Origin: Clostridia bacterium
GTDB lineage: Bacteria; Bacillota; Clostridia; Oscillospirales; Acutalibacteraceae
NCBI GenBank assembly: GCA_017467405.1
Contig: JAFTSH010000001.1
Coordinates: forward strand, 789,542-853,541
DNA length: 64,000 bases
Direction of reading: 5' to 3'
Shown here one piece after another: positions 1-6,319 of this stretch; position 1 is the stretch's first letter; each line of letters begins with the position of its first letter. Below the pieces are notes generated by a model. The model was given only the letters and a program-made list of their open reading frames with translations. It ran no database searches and was not told the DNA's origin. The translations under genes and the position numbers were made by a program.

Positions 1-995
1 GGACGCGGCGGGGAAGGAACGGCTGATTGTCAAGAACCCCACCGACGGCACGACCATCCCGAAAAACAATTACGCACCCAAGCAGATACTCACCGAAGCG
101 CAGCTCGATAAATTCATGCGCATGGTGATGCAGGACGAGATGTGGCGCGACTTCTTCTACACCGAACTGACCCCACGGGGTTACGTCTCGGCGAGATCTG
201 CGGTCTGCGGTGGTCGGACTTCGACGAAGCCACGGGACGGCTAAAGATATCGCGGACGGTGAAGAAAAAGAAAGGCGGCGGGGTGACCTGGGGCGACACC
301 AAGACCGAAACGGGAACGCGCAACATTCTCCTGCCGCCGAGCACCGCAGAGGTACTGCGGGAGCGAAAGAAAAGGTTGATGAGCGAGTGGATCTTCCCGA
401 ATATCTACAGACCCGAGGAGGCGATGCATCCCGAGTATCCTTACAACCGCATGAAAACCTTGCTGAGGCAAGCGGAACTGCCGCTGACACGCTTTTTCAC
501 AATCTGCGTCACATCTTCGCCACCCACGCGCTGACAGGTGGCGTGGATGCCAAGACGCTGTCGCGTATCCTCGGGCACACCAACGCCAGCTTCACGCTGG
601 ATATCTACAGCCACATGACCGACACGATGCAGATGCAGGCGGCGGTGAGCATAGACCGCAAAATCGGCAAGACAGACGCGAAAATGCCTGCGGTAGGGCA
701 AACACCCGAGGAGATGGCGAAACCGCCCGTAAACGCCCCGTGTGAGCCCGCAGAGCCGCATCCCGAGCCGACTCCGAGAAAGATCCGCAAATCCGGCACC
801 GGATGCCTGTATCAGATCAATGACAACCTGTGGGAAGGCAGCTTCTTCCCAAGACTCCCCGGCGGCAAGCGGAAGAAATTCAACGTCTACGCTGAAACGA
901 AAGAGCAGTGCGAAATCAAACTCGCCGAGATGATCGAAAGAGTGAAAGCGGAGATCGCGGAAGAAAAAGCAAAACGAAACGAGGGCGCCGAGTAA
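1..995 (+). pseudogene. Tyrosine recombinase/integrase, 5'-truncated by window edge and twice frameshifted
   Basis: The conceptual protein is a phage/ICE-type tyrosine integrase that would cut and rejoin DNA at attachment sites. Reading starts in frame 2 (…KQILTEAQLDKFM…FFYTELT), jumps near base 172 to frame 1 (TGLRLGEICGLRWSDFDE, the box I Arg region), and jumps near base 500 to frame 3 (FHNLRHIFATHAL, then LSRILGHTNASFTLDIYSHM, the HxxR/H/Y boxes). Both breaks lie at short homopolymers (CCCC near 171, TTTTT near 502). Each looks like two extra bases or one missing base, so they could be decay or sequencing error. After the catalytic domain, a basic segment (TGCLYQINDNLWEGSF… KRKKFNVYAETKEQCE) resembles the AP2-like arm-binding domain normally found at the N-terminus; here it is C-terminal. 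Base composition is clearly more GC-rich than the neighbouring cassette or the chromosome. No closely linked xis was seen. Confidence 0.85.
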
Positions 996-1005
996 CGGCG
1001 CCCTC
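981..1005. terminator. Perfect 10-bp hairpin over the integrase stop codon
   Basis: GAGGGCGCCG (981-990) and CGGCGCCCTC (996-1005) form a perfect stem with a 5-base loop that contains the integrase TAA stop (993-995). No clear T-run follows on either strand, so it may be an mRNA 3' end stabiliser or a weak terminator rather than a classical intrinsic terminator. Confidence 0.5.
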
Positions 1006-1079
1006 AAAATTGGTATGCAGTAAACAAAGAAAAAGTATTAATCACTTGTGGCTCGTTGTTATGAGGTATAAGTGTGTTT

Positions 1080-2621
1080 TTAATTCATTGCATCTTGAAT
1101 TGCTTTTACCAAGCACTCATCAACTTTTAGTTTTTTGGCGATTTGATCACAATTCGAAGCACCATCACATAATAGGTTAATAATCTGAACAATCTTTTTG
1201 AATGTAATACGGCTAAAACTAGGATCACTAGAAACGGAGTTGAGTTTAGCGAGGTTAAAGCGTATTTGTTTGCTTGACATTATTTTATTATTACTACAAA
1301 GAACATTTTTGTTGCTTTCCGTTGACTGCACATCTTCCTTAACTCGTTCATATTGCTTAAGATATAGTGTTTGGCCAAGCAAAGTGCAGATTTTTGTAAT
1401 AATAATCTTACTTGATTTTCCGCTGGGAATTTCGAAAACTTTATCAATGAATATTTTTCCGATTGGCGAACTACGCAGTTCTTGATTATTGATATTGGAA
1501 TCGGAAATTCGTTTTGAGGTCGCTTTCATATCATTAGAAAGCAGAATTTCTGCGATATTACACAAACAATTATAATCTTGAACCATACGCCATTCAGCAG
1601 GAATCCAACCAGTTCCGCACAACATACCAAATAACCCACCGGTTATGCACGCTATGGTGTCAGTATCGATTCCCACTGTATAAGCTGCCGTCTTGATTCC
1701 GAGAATGGGGTTGTTGGCATATTTCGAAACTAAGTATAATGCGGCTAAAACAGCGACATCTCCAGCACCATTTTCTTTATCAAAGCATTTTAATTCCGTT
1801 AAAACAGTGCTGTCATTTACCAACAAGCCTTTCTTTAGAGATTTGTCGATATATAAGAGTTTATCGATTATTGAATTAGTGCAGTTGCTCCACTCATTAA
1901 GATAGTTGTATTCAAAATTAAGGTTATTGTAATTATCCCAATCAGTTGGAAGAACATGTTCACGGAATCTTCCCCACACATTAACTCCATCTATGATGAT
2001 GTTAATTAACTCTCCAAATTGCAAAATAGTTTCTTTGTGTAATATTACATTCAAAGCATAAGCATAACAAGTAGCGCCAAGAATAGCGCGCGGATGTCCG
2101 TGCGTAATGATACTGTTAGAGAAAACATCATCCATTAATTGCTCGGTATCAGAAAAATATGCATTTGCAATAACGTGGGGGAGTATTCGCATCGTAGCGC
2201 CATTGCCACCAGCACAAAAATAATCTCTGGCGTTTTTGCTTTTCCAAGGAGTATTATTTTCTTTGTATGTTTTGGCGGCTGTTTTTAATGCATTACCACC
2301 ACCACGTTCGTACTTTAACCAATAAGGGAGTTCCTTGTGGGAAAAATAGTCTTTCCAATCATAACCAGAAATAAGACTGCGTGAAACAGCTAAAATCATT
2401 TGAGTGTCGTCGCTATATTCACCTGCTAAAATCATTTCGTTGTGATTCCAATAACGTCCGCCACTCCTTCTGTGCCAATCCACAAAATGACCTTGGCCCA
2501 TCTGTAGGTTTTCGTTAGTATTTCTTGAACGGAATTCATACGGCCACCCTAAAGCGTCACCGATTGCAGAGGCAAGCAACGCGCCAGTACATTTTTCGCG
2601 TATTGACGGAATGTTACTCAT
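1080..2621 (-). CDS. ADP-ribosylglycohydrolase (DraG/ARH family) with C-terminal HTH-like extension
   Basis: This 513-residue protein should hydrolyse ADP-ribose from a modified target. The family is a binuclear Mg2+ or Mn2+ hydrolase. Metal-binding motifs are present: GDALG at 21-25, SDDTQ at 70-74 and DTDTIA at 319-324, with GGNGATMR (138-144) and THGHPRAILG between them. The hydrolase domain spans about residues 8-362. Residues 370-513 are extra; the last 45 (KIVQIINLLCDG…CDQIAKKLKV…VKAIQDAM) read like a winged-helix or HTH unit. The start overlaps the upstream ADP-ribosyltransferase gene by ATGA and has a strong AGGAGG site. Context suggests it reverses the mark laid down by that enzyme, so it is the likely antitoxin or immunity partner. 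The gene is AT-rich compared with the chromosome. The hydrolase call is firm; substrate and partner role are inferred. Confidence 0.9.
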   Translation of the reverse strand: MSNIPSIREKCTGALLASAIGDALGWPYEFRSRNTNENLQMGQGHFVDWHRRSGGRYWNHNEMILAGEYSDDTQMILAVSRSLISGYDWKDYFSHKELPYWLKYERGGGNALKTAAKTYKENNTPWKSKNARDYFCAGGNGATMRILPHVIANAYFSDTEQLMDDVFSNSIITHGHPRAILGATCYAYALNVILHKETILQFGELINIIIDGVNVWGRFREHVLPTDWDNYNNLNFEYNYLNEWSNCTNSIIDKLLYIDKSLKKGLLVNDSTVLTELKCFDKENGAGDVAVLAALYLVSKYANNPILGIKTAAYTVGIDTDTIACITGGLFGMLCGTGWIPAEWRMVQDYNCLCNIAEILLSNDMKATSKRISDSNINNQELRSSPIGKIFIDKVFEIPSGKSSKIIITKICTLLGQTLYLKQYERVKEDVQSTESNKNVLCSNNKIMSSKQIRFNLAKLNSVSSDPSFSRITFKKIVQIINLLCDGASNCDQIAKKLKVDECLVKAIQDAMN

Positions 2622-3301
2622 AGTATTTCCTCCTTGTTATTCAAAAATGATGTTTCTGTGGGACGAACGCCCCGTCTAATCATATTGCTCCAATTAGTAT
2701 TCAAAACATCCGGAGCAATATAAATTGGAATGTTGGGTTTTCCATAGGTTTTAATCATGGCATAAACCCGAGAAGCTATTTCCTCATTGCTAACAGCGAT
2801 GCCACTAAAGAAACGATATGGGATATTATCTTTGATGAGAATTTCAGCTTGATCATCAGTTGGGCAACACTGTAACATATGTGGGGTTCTATTTCTTCCA
2901 TATAGGGAAGGAGATTCATACAAATCTGGAATTTTGCTTTCATCACTTAGAATATGCGCTCCGCATTTTGTTGCAGCATTACAGGGACAAAATTTAAAGT
3001 CTCTTTCGTTTAAAATATCTAAGTTGATATATATTGTTATCCACTCGCGGAACACTAGGTCAGTATCTCTCTGTTGTGCTTTGCACAAATACCATGAATT
3101 AGGATATTCGATGGAACAACAGATATACTCTAACTCTCCGTCGTATCTCTCAGGATCTTTTTGATCTTTTATATCTGATCTAATGGCGGTAGATGAAGAA
3201 ATGCCACTATCCGAAAGAAGGATATGTGTTAAATCTTTTAGCTTCGTGAAGTGGCAAAGGCGAGTCACATCACGATCTTTAAAATAGTCTACACTACTCA
3301 T
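2618..3301 (-). CDS. DarT-like (DUF4433) ADP-ribosyltransferase
   Basis: This 227-residue protein looks like the DarT/DUF4433 family, which uses NAD+ to ADP-ribosylate thymidine in single-stranded DNA. Supporting features are the N-terminal RLCHFTKLKDLTHIL (residues 14-28; His17 is in the NAD-binding position expected in the family), YICCSIEYPNSWYL (59-72), FCPCNAATKCG (104-114) and CCPTDDQAEILI (145-156), whose Glu153 sits where the catalytic Glu of DarT proteins lies. The canonical NPR-type Arg segment is not obvious; PNSWYL takes its place, so this is a divergent branch and the target base may differ. It overlaps the helicase upstream and the glycohydrolase downstream by ATGA each, which implies translational coupling. 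A GGAGAGGA-type ribosome site precedes the ATG. It probably acts as the toxin or effector of the operon. No macrodomain DarG is seen nearby. Confidence 0.75.
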   Translation of the reverse strand: MSSVDYFKDRDVTRLCHFTKLKDLTHILLSDSGISSSTAIRSDIKDQKDPERYDGELEYICCSIEYPNSWYLCKAQQRDTDLVFREWITIYINLDILNERDFKFCPCNAATKCGAHILSDESKIPDLYESPSLYGRNRTPHMLQCCPTDDQAEILIKDNIPYRFFSGIAVSNEEIASRVYAMIKTYGKPNIPIYIAPDVLNTNWSNMIRRGVRPTETSFLNNKEEIL

Positions 3302-4722
3302 AACAGATCCTCTCCGTTGATTTCCTGGTAATTGCTCGAATCAACAGGAAACAGTCTTGATAATTGCTCATGGAACGACATAAACAGACCATATTTAGAA
3401 CGAGTTGCTGCAACATATAGCAATTTCAGTTCATTTGCTAGAACGCCTTTTTCGTCGATAGTATTTTCAAGGACTTCAGGATCGGGATAAATGCCTTCGC
3501 ATATAAAAGGTACAAAGACATTTTCGAACTCCAAACCTTTTGCCGCATGAAACGTACTTAGATAAACCCCTTTTACATTTGCAAAACCAGCGTGGTCCTT
3601 GTCAATAATATTAGCATTAATACCATTTCTGGATAATGCTAGACGCAATGAATCTATCGTAACTCGATTGCGACAAATAATTACGTTGGAGGATGTATGA
3701 ACTAGTTCTTTGATTTGAGACAGCAACCATGTCGTTTCGTGTTCTTTGCTTAAAAACTCGACTAAAACGGGCTTCGGTCCATCCGCAACGTATTCTGCGG
3801 GGGAAACCATATCCTCTTTGCTATCCCAGTACTCACTGTCCGTAATATCTTTAGCAAACGAGGATATATTTGATGGGTTGCGGTAATTACGGTCGAAGCG
3901 CCAAACTTTATTATCTCTAATGTTGATACCCGAATCTCTCCAAGAAAGACGAGAACCGTAGATTTGCTGTGCAACATCTCCGAAAAACGAAAAAGAACCG
4001 TTGGAGTTTACTGCAGAAGTCAGTGCTTTGATCATCATAGGAGAAAAATCTTGTCCTTCATCAACAATAATGTGATCATAGCGACGTTGGTTAGTATCAT
4101 CTAACAGTTCGTGGTATGTATAAAAGGCTAAGTCATCCCAATCGTACATATAGCCTTTATCAGCGCGAAGTTGTTTATATACTTCAAACACCTCGTAAAA
4201 CCACTTTCGGTTTTCACGCCTAATATTAACTGAAGCGCGCCCTATACGTTCTGCAGATAAATAATCTTCCAAATTTGCAAAGCCAAAATTTTGGATAAAT
4301 GTAATTTCATCAAAAAAAGTAGCACATGGGCGTTGAAGTGTTGACTCACTTGGATTTTTATCCTTCACAATAGAAAGTGCTTGTTCGATATAATCTTTTT
4401 TTAATTTTGGAGATAAAATACCATTATAAGATGGCATTTTACCGCGACTGTTAAGATAACCGCGTGCGAATTTATGAAAATTCTCAATTGTGATATTGCT
4501 CAAACGATGGTTGGTTATCTTTTCCATATATTGAACGAGAGCGCCGTTAAATGTTACAACTAGCACATTGGGGGAACTTGGAAGATTTGACAAGCCAATC
4601 GCTCTTAAAAGGGCCATTGTTGTCTTTCCGCTTCCGGCGGTGCCCAAAACAACAATATGTCCTTTTGCAGGTAAAGCTAATACTTCATTTTGTTTACCAT
4701 CAGGATTTATATTTCCAAGCAT
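3298..4722 (-). CDS. Compact UvrD/Rep-like superfamily 1 DNA helicase
   Basis: This 474-residue protein has all the main SF1 motifs: Walker A GTAGSGKT (27-34), motif II VDEGQD (220-225), motif III GDVAQQIYG (248-256), motif IV region RFDRNYRNP (275-283), motif V LSTFHAAKGLEFENVFVP (388-405) and motif VI LLYVAATRSK (434-443). It is much shorter than UvrD or Rep (about 670-720 residues) and lacks large 1B/2B insertions. It should be an ATP-driven 3'-5' translocase or helicase acting on DNA. It is the first gene of a three-gene operon, with a GGAGG site 7 bases before the ATG, followed by a DarT-like enzyme and an ADP-ribosylglycohydrolase. An attractive inference is that it supplies or senses the single-stranded DNA on which a DarT-like enzyme acts. 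The helicase fold is certain; the role is inferred. Confidence 0.9.
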   Translation of the reverse strand: MLGNINPDGKQNEVLALPAKGHIVVLGTAGSGKTTMALLRAIGLSNLPSSPNVLVVTFNGALVQYMEKITNHRLSNITIENFHKFARGYLNSRGKMPSYNGILSPKLKKDYIEQALSIVKDKNPSESTLQRPCATFFDEITFIQNFGFANLEDYLSAERIGRASVNIRRENRKWFYEVFEVYKQLRADKGYMYDWDDLAFYTYHELLDDTNQRRYDHIIVDEGQDFSPMMIKALTSAVNSNGSFSFFGDVAQQIYGSRLSWRDSGINIRDNKVWRFDRNYRNPSNISSFAKDITDSEYWDSKEDMVSPAEYVADGPKPVLVEFLSKEHETTWLLSQIKELVHTSSNVIICRNRVTIDSLRLALSRNGINANIIDKDHAGFANVKGVYLSTFHAAKGLEFENVFVPFICEGIYPDPEVLENTIDEKGVLANELKLLYVAATRSKYGLFMSFHEQLSRLFPVDSSNYQEINGEDLL

Positions 4723-4760
4723 TTTTTACCTCCGTTTTGCTACTGCGATAAATACCACGA

Positions 4761-4788
4761 AAAGCCGCAGAGTTCCTTCTGCGGCTTT
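4761..4788 (-). terminator. Terminator downstream of tRNA-Pro
   Basis: AAAGCCGCAG (4761-4770) pairs with CTGCGGCTTT (4779-4788). Read on the minus strand the stem ends in TTTTCG. It lies between the tRNA-Pro 3' end and the helicase start. A second small stem (GCGGT/ACCGC, 4795-4808) lies just upstream of it. Confidence 0.6.
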
Positions 4789-4814
4789 GATTTTGCGGTC
4801 AAAACCGCGATTTT

Positions 4815-4890
4815 TGGTCCGAGTGACAGGGATCGAACCTGCGGCCTGATGGTCCCAAACCACCCGCGCTCCCAGCTGCGCCACACCCGG
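4815..4890 (-). tRNA. tRNA-Pro (anticodon UGG)
   Basis: A 76-base cloverleaf with encoded CCA. The acceptor CCGGGTG pairs with CACTCGG (one G-U), the D stem is GCGC/GCGC, the anticodon stem GGTGG/CCATC encloses loop TTTGGGA (anticodon TGG), and the T arm GCAGG-TTCGATC-CCTGT is intact. Its 3' end points toward the accessory island, the geometry expected when a tyrosine integrase uses a tRNA 3' end as attachment site. It differs clearly in sequence from the decayed tRNA-Pro 140 bases upstream. Confidence 0.95.
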
Positions 4891-4942
4891 ATATCTATTC
4901 AATTTTTCTTCTTTTTGCGTGGAAGTGGGACAAACTGTGGTC

Positions 4943-4971
4943 AAACTCAAAATCCACGCATTTTTGAGTTT
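4943..4971. repeat. 10-bp perfect inverted repeat between two tRNA-Pro copies
   Basis: AAACTCAAAA (4943-4952) and TTTTGAGTTT (4962-4971) flank a 9-base spacer. It lies between the intact and decayed tRNA-Pro genes, in the region where an attachment site or element boundary might be sought. No function can be assigned. Confidence 0.5.
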
Positions 4972-4980
4972 TCAAAACAA

Positions 4981-5013
4981 CCCGAAAGTCCGCATAAATA
5001 AAGGCGTTTCGGG
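4981..5013 (-). terminator. Terminator-like hairpin after decayed tRNA-Pro
   Basis: CCCGAAA (4981-4987) pairs with TTTCGGG (5007-5013), with an inner GCG/CGC step. Read on the minus strand it follows the decayed tRNA and is followed by TTGTTTTG. It probably marks the old 3' end of the first tRNA-Pro transcription unit. Confidence 0.45.
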
Positions 5014-5027
5014 ACTTCAGTAAAAGT

Positions 5028-5089
5028 ACGGCTGCAACTGCCGGGCACGCTCCCAAACCAGGCGCTCTACCGGGTGAGCTACACCTCGG
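5028..5089 (-). pseudogene. Decayed tRNA-Pro (3' acceptor lost, anticodon stem broken)
   Basis: Reading the minus strand from 5089, the acceptor 5' strand CCGAGGT, a good D arm (GCTC/GAGC) and an anticodon loop TTTGGGA (TGG, Pro) are present. The anticodon stem CCTGG/GCGTG cannot pair properly. A short T-arm-like stem (CGGC/GCCG) remains, and no 3' acceptor strand or CCA follows. A textbook sigma-A promoter 49 bases upstream (5138-5166) shows that this was once a real gene. It is unlikely to give a functional tRNA. Confidence 0.65.
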
Positions 5090-5137
5090 AATATGTGGCT
5101 TTTGGTGCAGAAGCAGAAAAATTGTTTACTGTCGAAT

Positions 5138-5166
5138 ATTATATATCAATTTTAGTTAGCAGTCAA
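5138..5166 (-). promoter_or_regulatory. Sigma-A promoter for the tRNA-Pro region
   Basis: On the minus strand, TTGACT (5166-5161), a 17-base spacer and TATAAT (5143-5138) form a near-consensus vegetative promoter. It points at the decayed tRNA-Pro and, beyond it, the intact tRNA-Pro. Confidence 0.8.
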
Positions 5167-5309
5167 CAGTTTGTGCATAATTTTTGTAAAGCAGTAGGGA
5201 AGTGTAACTTATCCACGAGTGATTTATATAGAAGTGATGTTTTTACATTGTATGTGTGATTATGAGGGATAAATAAATTCGAAAAAAATATTTTCAAGCG
5301 AAATAAAGG

Positions 5310-5338
5310 TTGACATGAAAAACGAATTGTGATATTAT
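5310..5338 (+). promoter_or_regulatory. Sigma-A promoter for the tRNA-Ser pair
   Basis: TTGACA (5310-5315), a 17-base spacer and TATTAT (5333-5338) lie 14 bases before the first tRNA-Ser. The spacing is ideal for sigma-A. Confidence 0.85.
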
Positions 5339-5351
5339 ACTCCTTGCACAC

Positions 5352-5439
5352 GGAGAGGTATCGAAGCGGTCATAACGAGGCGGTCTTGAAAACCGTTTGC
5401 CCAAAAGGCACATGGGTTCGAATCCCATCCTCTCCGCCA
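5352..5439 (+). tRNA. tRNA-Ser (anticodon UGA)
   Basis: An 88-base tRNA with the long variable arm of the serine class. The acceptor GGAGAGG pairs with CCTCTCC, the anticodon loop is CTTGAAA (TGA), the T loop is GTTCGAATC, and CCA is encoded at 5437-5439. Confidence 0.95.
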
Positions 5440-5474
5440 AAATGAAGTTAATAATGCCAAAACGGCGTTACCAT

Positions 5475-5568
5475 GGAGAAGTACTCAAGTTGGTGACGAG
5501 GCGCCCCTGCTAAGGGCGTAGGTCGGCTAAACCCCGGCGCGAGGGTTCGAGTCCCTCCTTCTCCGCCA
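5475..5568 (+). tRNA. tRNA-Ser (anticodon GCU)
   Basis: A 94-base class II tRNA. The acceptor GGAGAAG pairs with CTTCTCC, the anticodon stem CGCCC/GGGCG encloses CTGCTAA (GCT), a long variable arm follows, the T loop is GTTCGAGTC, and CCA is encoded. It is cotranscribed with the preceding tRNA-Ser 35 bases upstream. Confidence 0.95.
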
Positions 5569-5570
5569 GA

Positions 5571-5603
5571 AAAACCTCCGATGCAAAGCATCGGAGGTTT
5601 TTC
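5571..5603 (+). terminator. Intrinsic terminator of the tRNA-Ser operon
   Basis: AACCTCCGATGC (5573-5584), an AAA loop, then GCATCGGAGGTT (5588-5599) followed by Ts. The 12-bp perfect stem begins right after the tRNA CCA end. Confidence 0.9.
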
Positions 5604-5607
5604 AACT

Positions 5608-5771
5608 AAATCCGTCCTTGCGGACGGCATAAATCCCACTCGCGCGGGATGAAATCACTTCGTGATGAAATCCGCCTGCGGCGGTAGAAAAAGGACGGAT
5701 TTAATTTTATCTGAGGCAAAGCCGAAGATCTCATCAGCGTCAGCTGATTTCATCCTTGCGACAGCAAGGAT
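5608..5771. repeat. Cluster of nested short palindromes (REP-like element)
   Basis: At least six hairpins are packed together: CCGTCC/GGACGG (5612-5627), ATCCC/GGGAT (5633-5650), ATCAC-TTC-GTGAT (5654-5666), CCGCC-TGC-GGCGG (5672-5684), ATCAGC/GCTGAT (5733-5748) and ATCCTTGC/GCAAGGAT (5752-5771). AAATCCGTCC (5608-5617) is also repeated as its complement GGACGGATTT (5693-5702), closing a multibranched structure round the first four. No reading frame is visible. It resembles the hairpin-mosaic intergenic elements seen in gut Clostridia. It is not a CRISPR because the units differ in sequence. Confidence 0.7.
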
Positions 5772-5847
5772 TTCGTTTTAATTCGAGAGTTCAAATTTAT
5801 ACGCAAAACTGCGGAAATATCTTTTTCGTAGCTCATAGTCAAGGAAC

Positions 5848-5889
5848 AACCGCAATCTTAATATAAGGTTGCGGTTATTTTCTTTTTGT
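5848..5889 (+). terminator. Intrinsic terminator upstream of the ASCH gene
   Basis: AACCGCAATCTT (5848-5859) pairs with AAGGTTGCGGTT (5865-5876), with one G-U, and is followed by ATTTTCTTTTT. It insulates the ASCH gene from the hairpin cluster. Its 3' arm overlaps the -35 box of the next promoter. Confidence 0.75.
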
Positions 5890-5897
5890 GGTATAAT
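5869..5897 (+). promoter_or_regulatory. Sigma-A-type promoter for the ASCH/PPTase/AKR genes
   Basis: TTGCGG (5869-5874), a 17-base spacer and a perfect TATAAT (5892-5897) lie 39 bases before the ASCH start. The -35 box sits inside the terminator stem. Confidence 0.7.
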
Positions 5898-5935
5898 AGA
5901 AACGGTACTAAATGTTTTCCATAGGTGTGATGTGA

Positions 5936-6286
5936 ATGATACATAGCATGAAACTAAATCAGCGGCCGTTTGAACTAATGGCTCGCGGAGTAAAAAGTAT
6001 TGAATTGCGACTAAACGACGAAAAGCGACAAAAAATTGTTGTCGGTGATACTATAAATTTTTATAACGTTGAAAACGAAAATGAACGTATCACGGCTAAA
6101 GTAATAAAGTTGCATTATTATCGCAGCTTTGTTGAGCTGTATGCTGACCTTCCTTTGGACAAGATCGGATATTCGTCAGATGAATTGTCTGCGGCTTCTC
6201 CGAAGGATATGGAAAAATACTATTCAGCAGAAAGGCAGGATAAATACGGTGTACTTGCTATTGAGGTTGAACTAATAAATGGATAG
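5936..6286 (+). CDS. ASCH domain protein
   Basis: This 116-residue protein consists essentially of one ASCH (PUA-like beta-barrel) domain, a fold linked to RNA binding. Residues MKLNQRPFELMARGVKSIELRLNDEKR at the N-terminus and VGDTINFYN match the usual ASCH pattern (PFxxixxGxKxxExR…GDxixF). An AGGTG ribosome site lies 8 bases before the ATG. It is the first gene after the tRNA-Ser operon and has its own promoter. The ligand is unknown; ASCH proteins have been proposed as RNA-binding coactivators or RNA-modification accessories. Confidence 0.8.
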   Translation: MIHSMKLNQRPFELMARGVKSIELRLNDEKRQKIVVGDTINFYNVENENERITAKVIKLHYYRSFVELYADLPLDKIGYSSDELSAASPKDMEKYYSAERQDKYGVLAIEVELING

Positions 6287-6319
6287 TAATATAATTACCG
6301 TTCGCGCGAGGTAGTAAAA

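Noticed and set aside
5028..5089. Second functional tRNA-Pro
   Set aside because: The anticodon stem does not pair and there is no 3' acceptor strand, so it is listed as decayed.
5608..5771. Possible CRISPR array
   Set aside because: The units are different palindromes of different length without regular spacers, and no cas gene is in the window.
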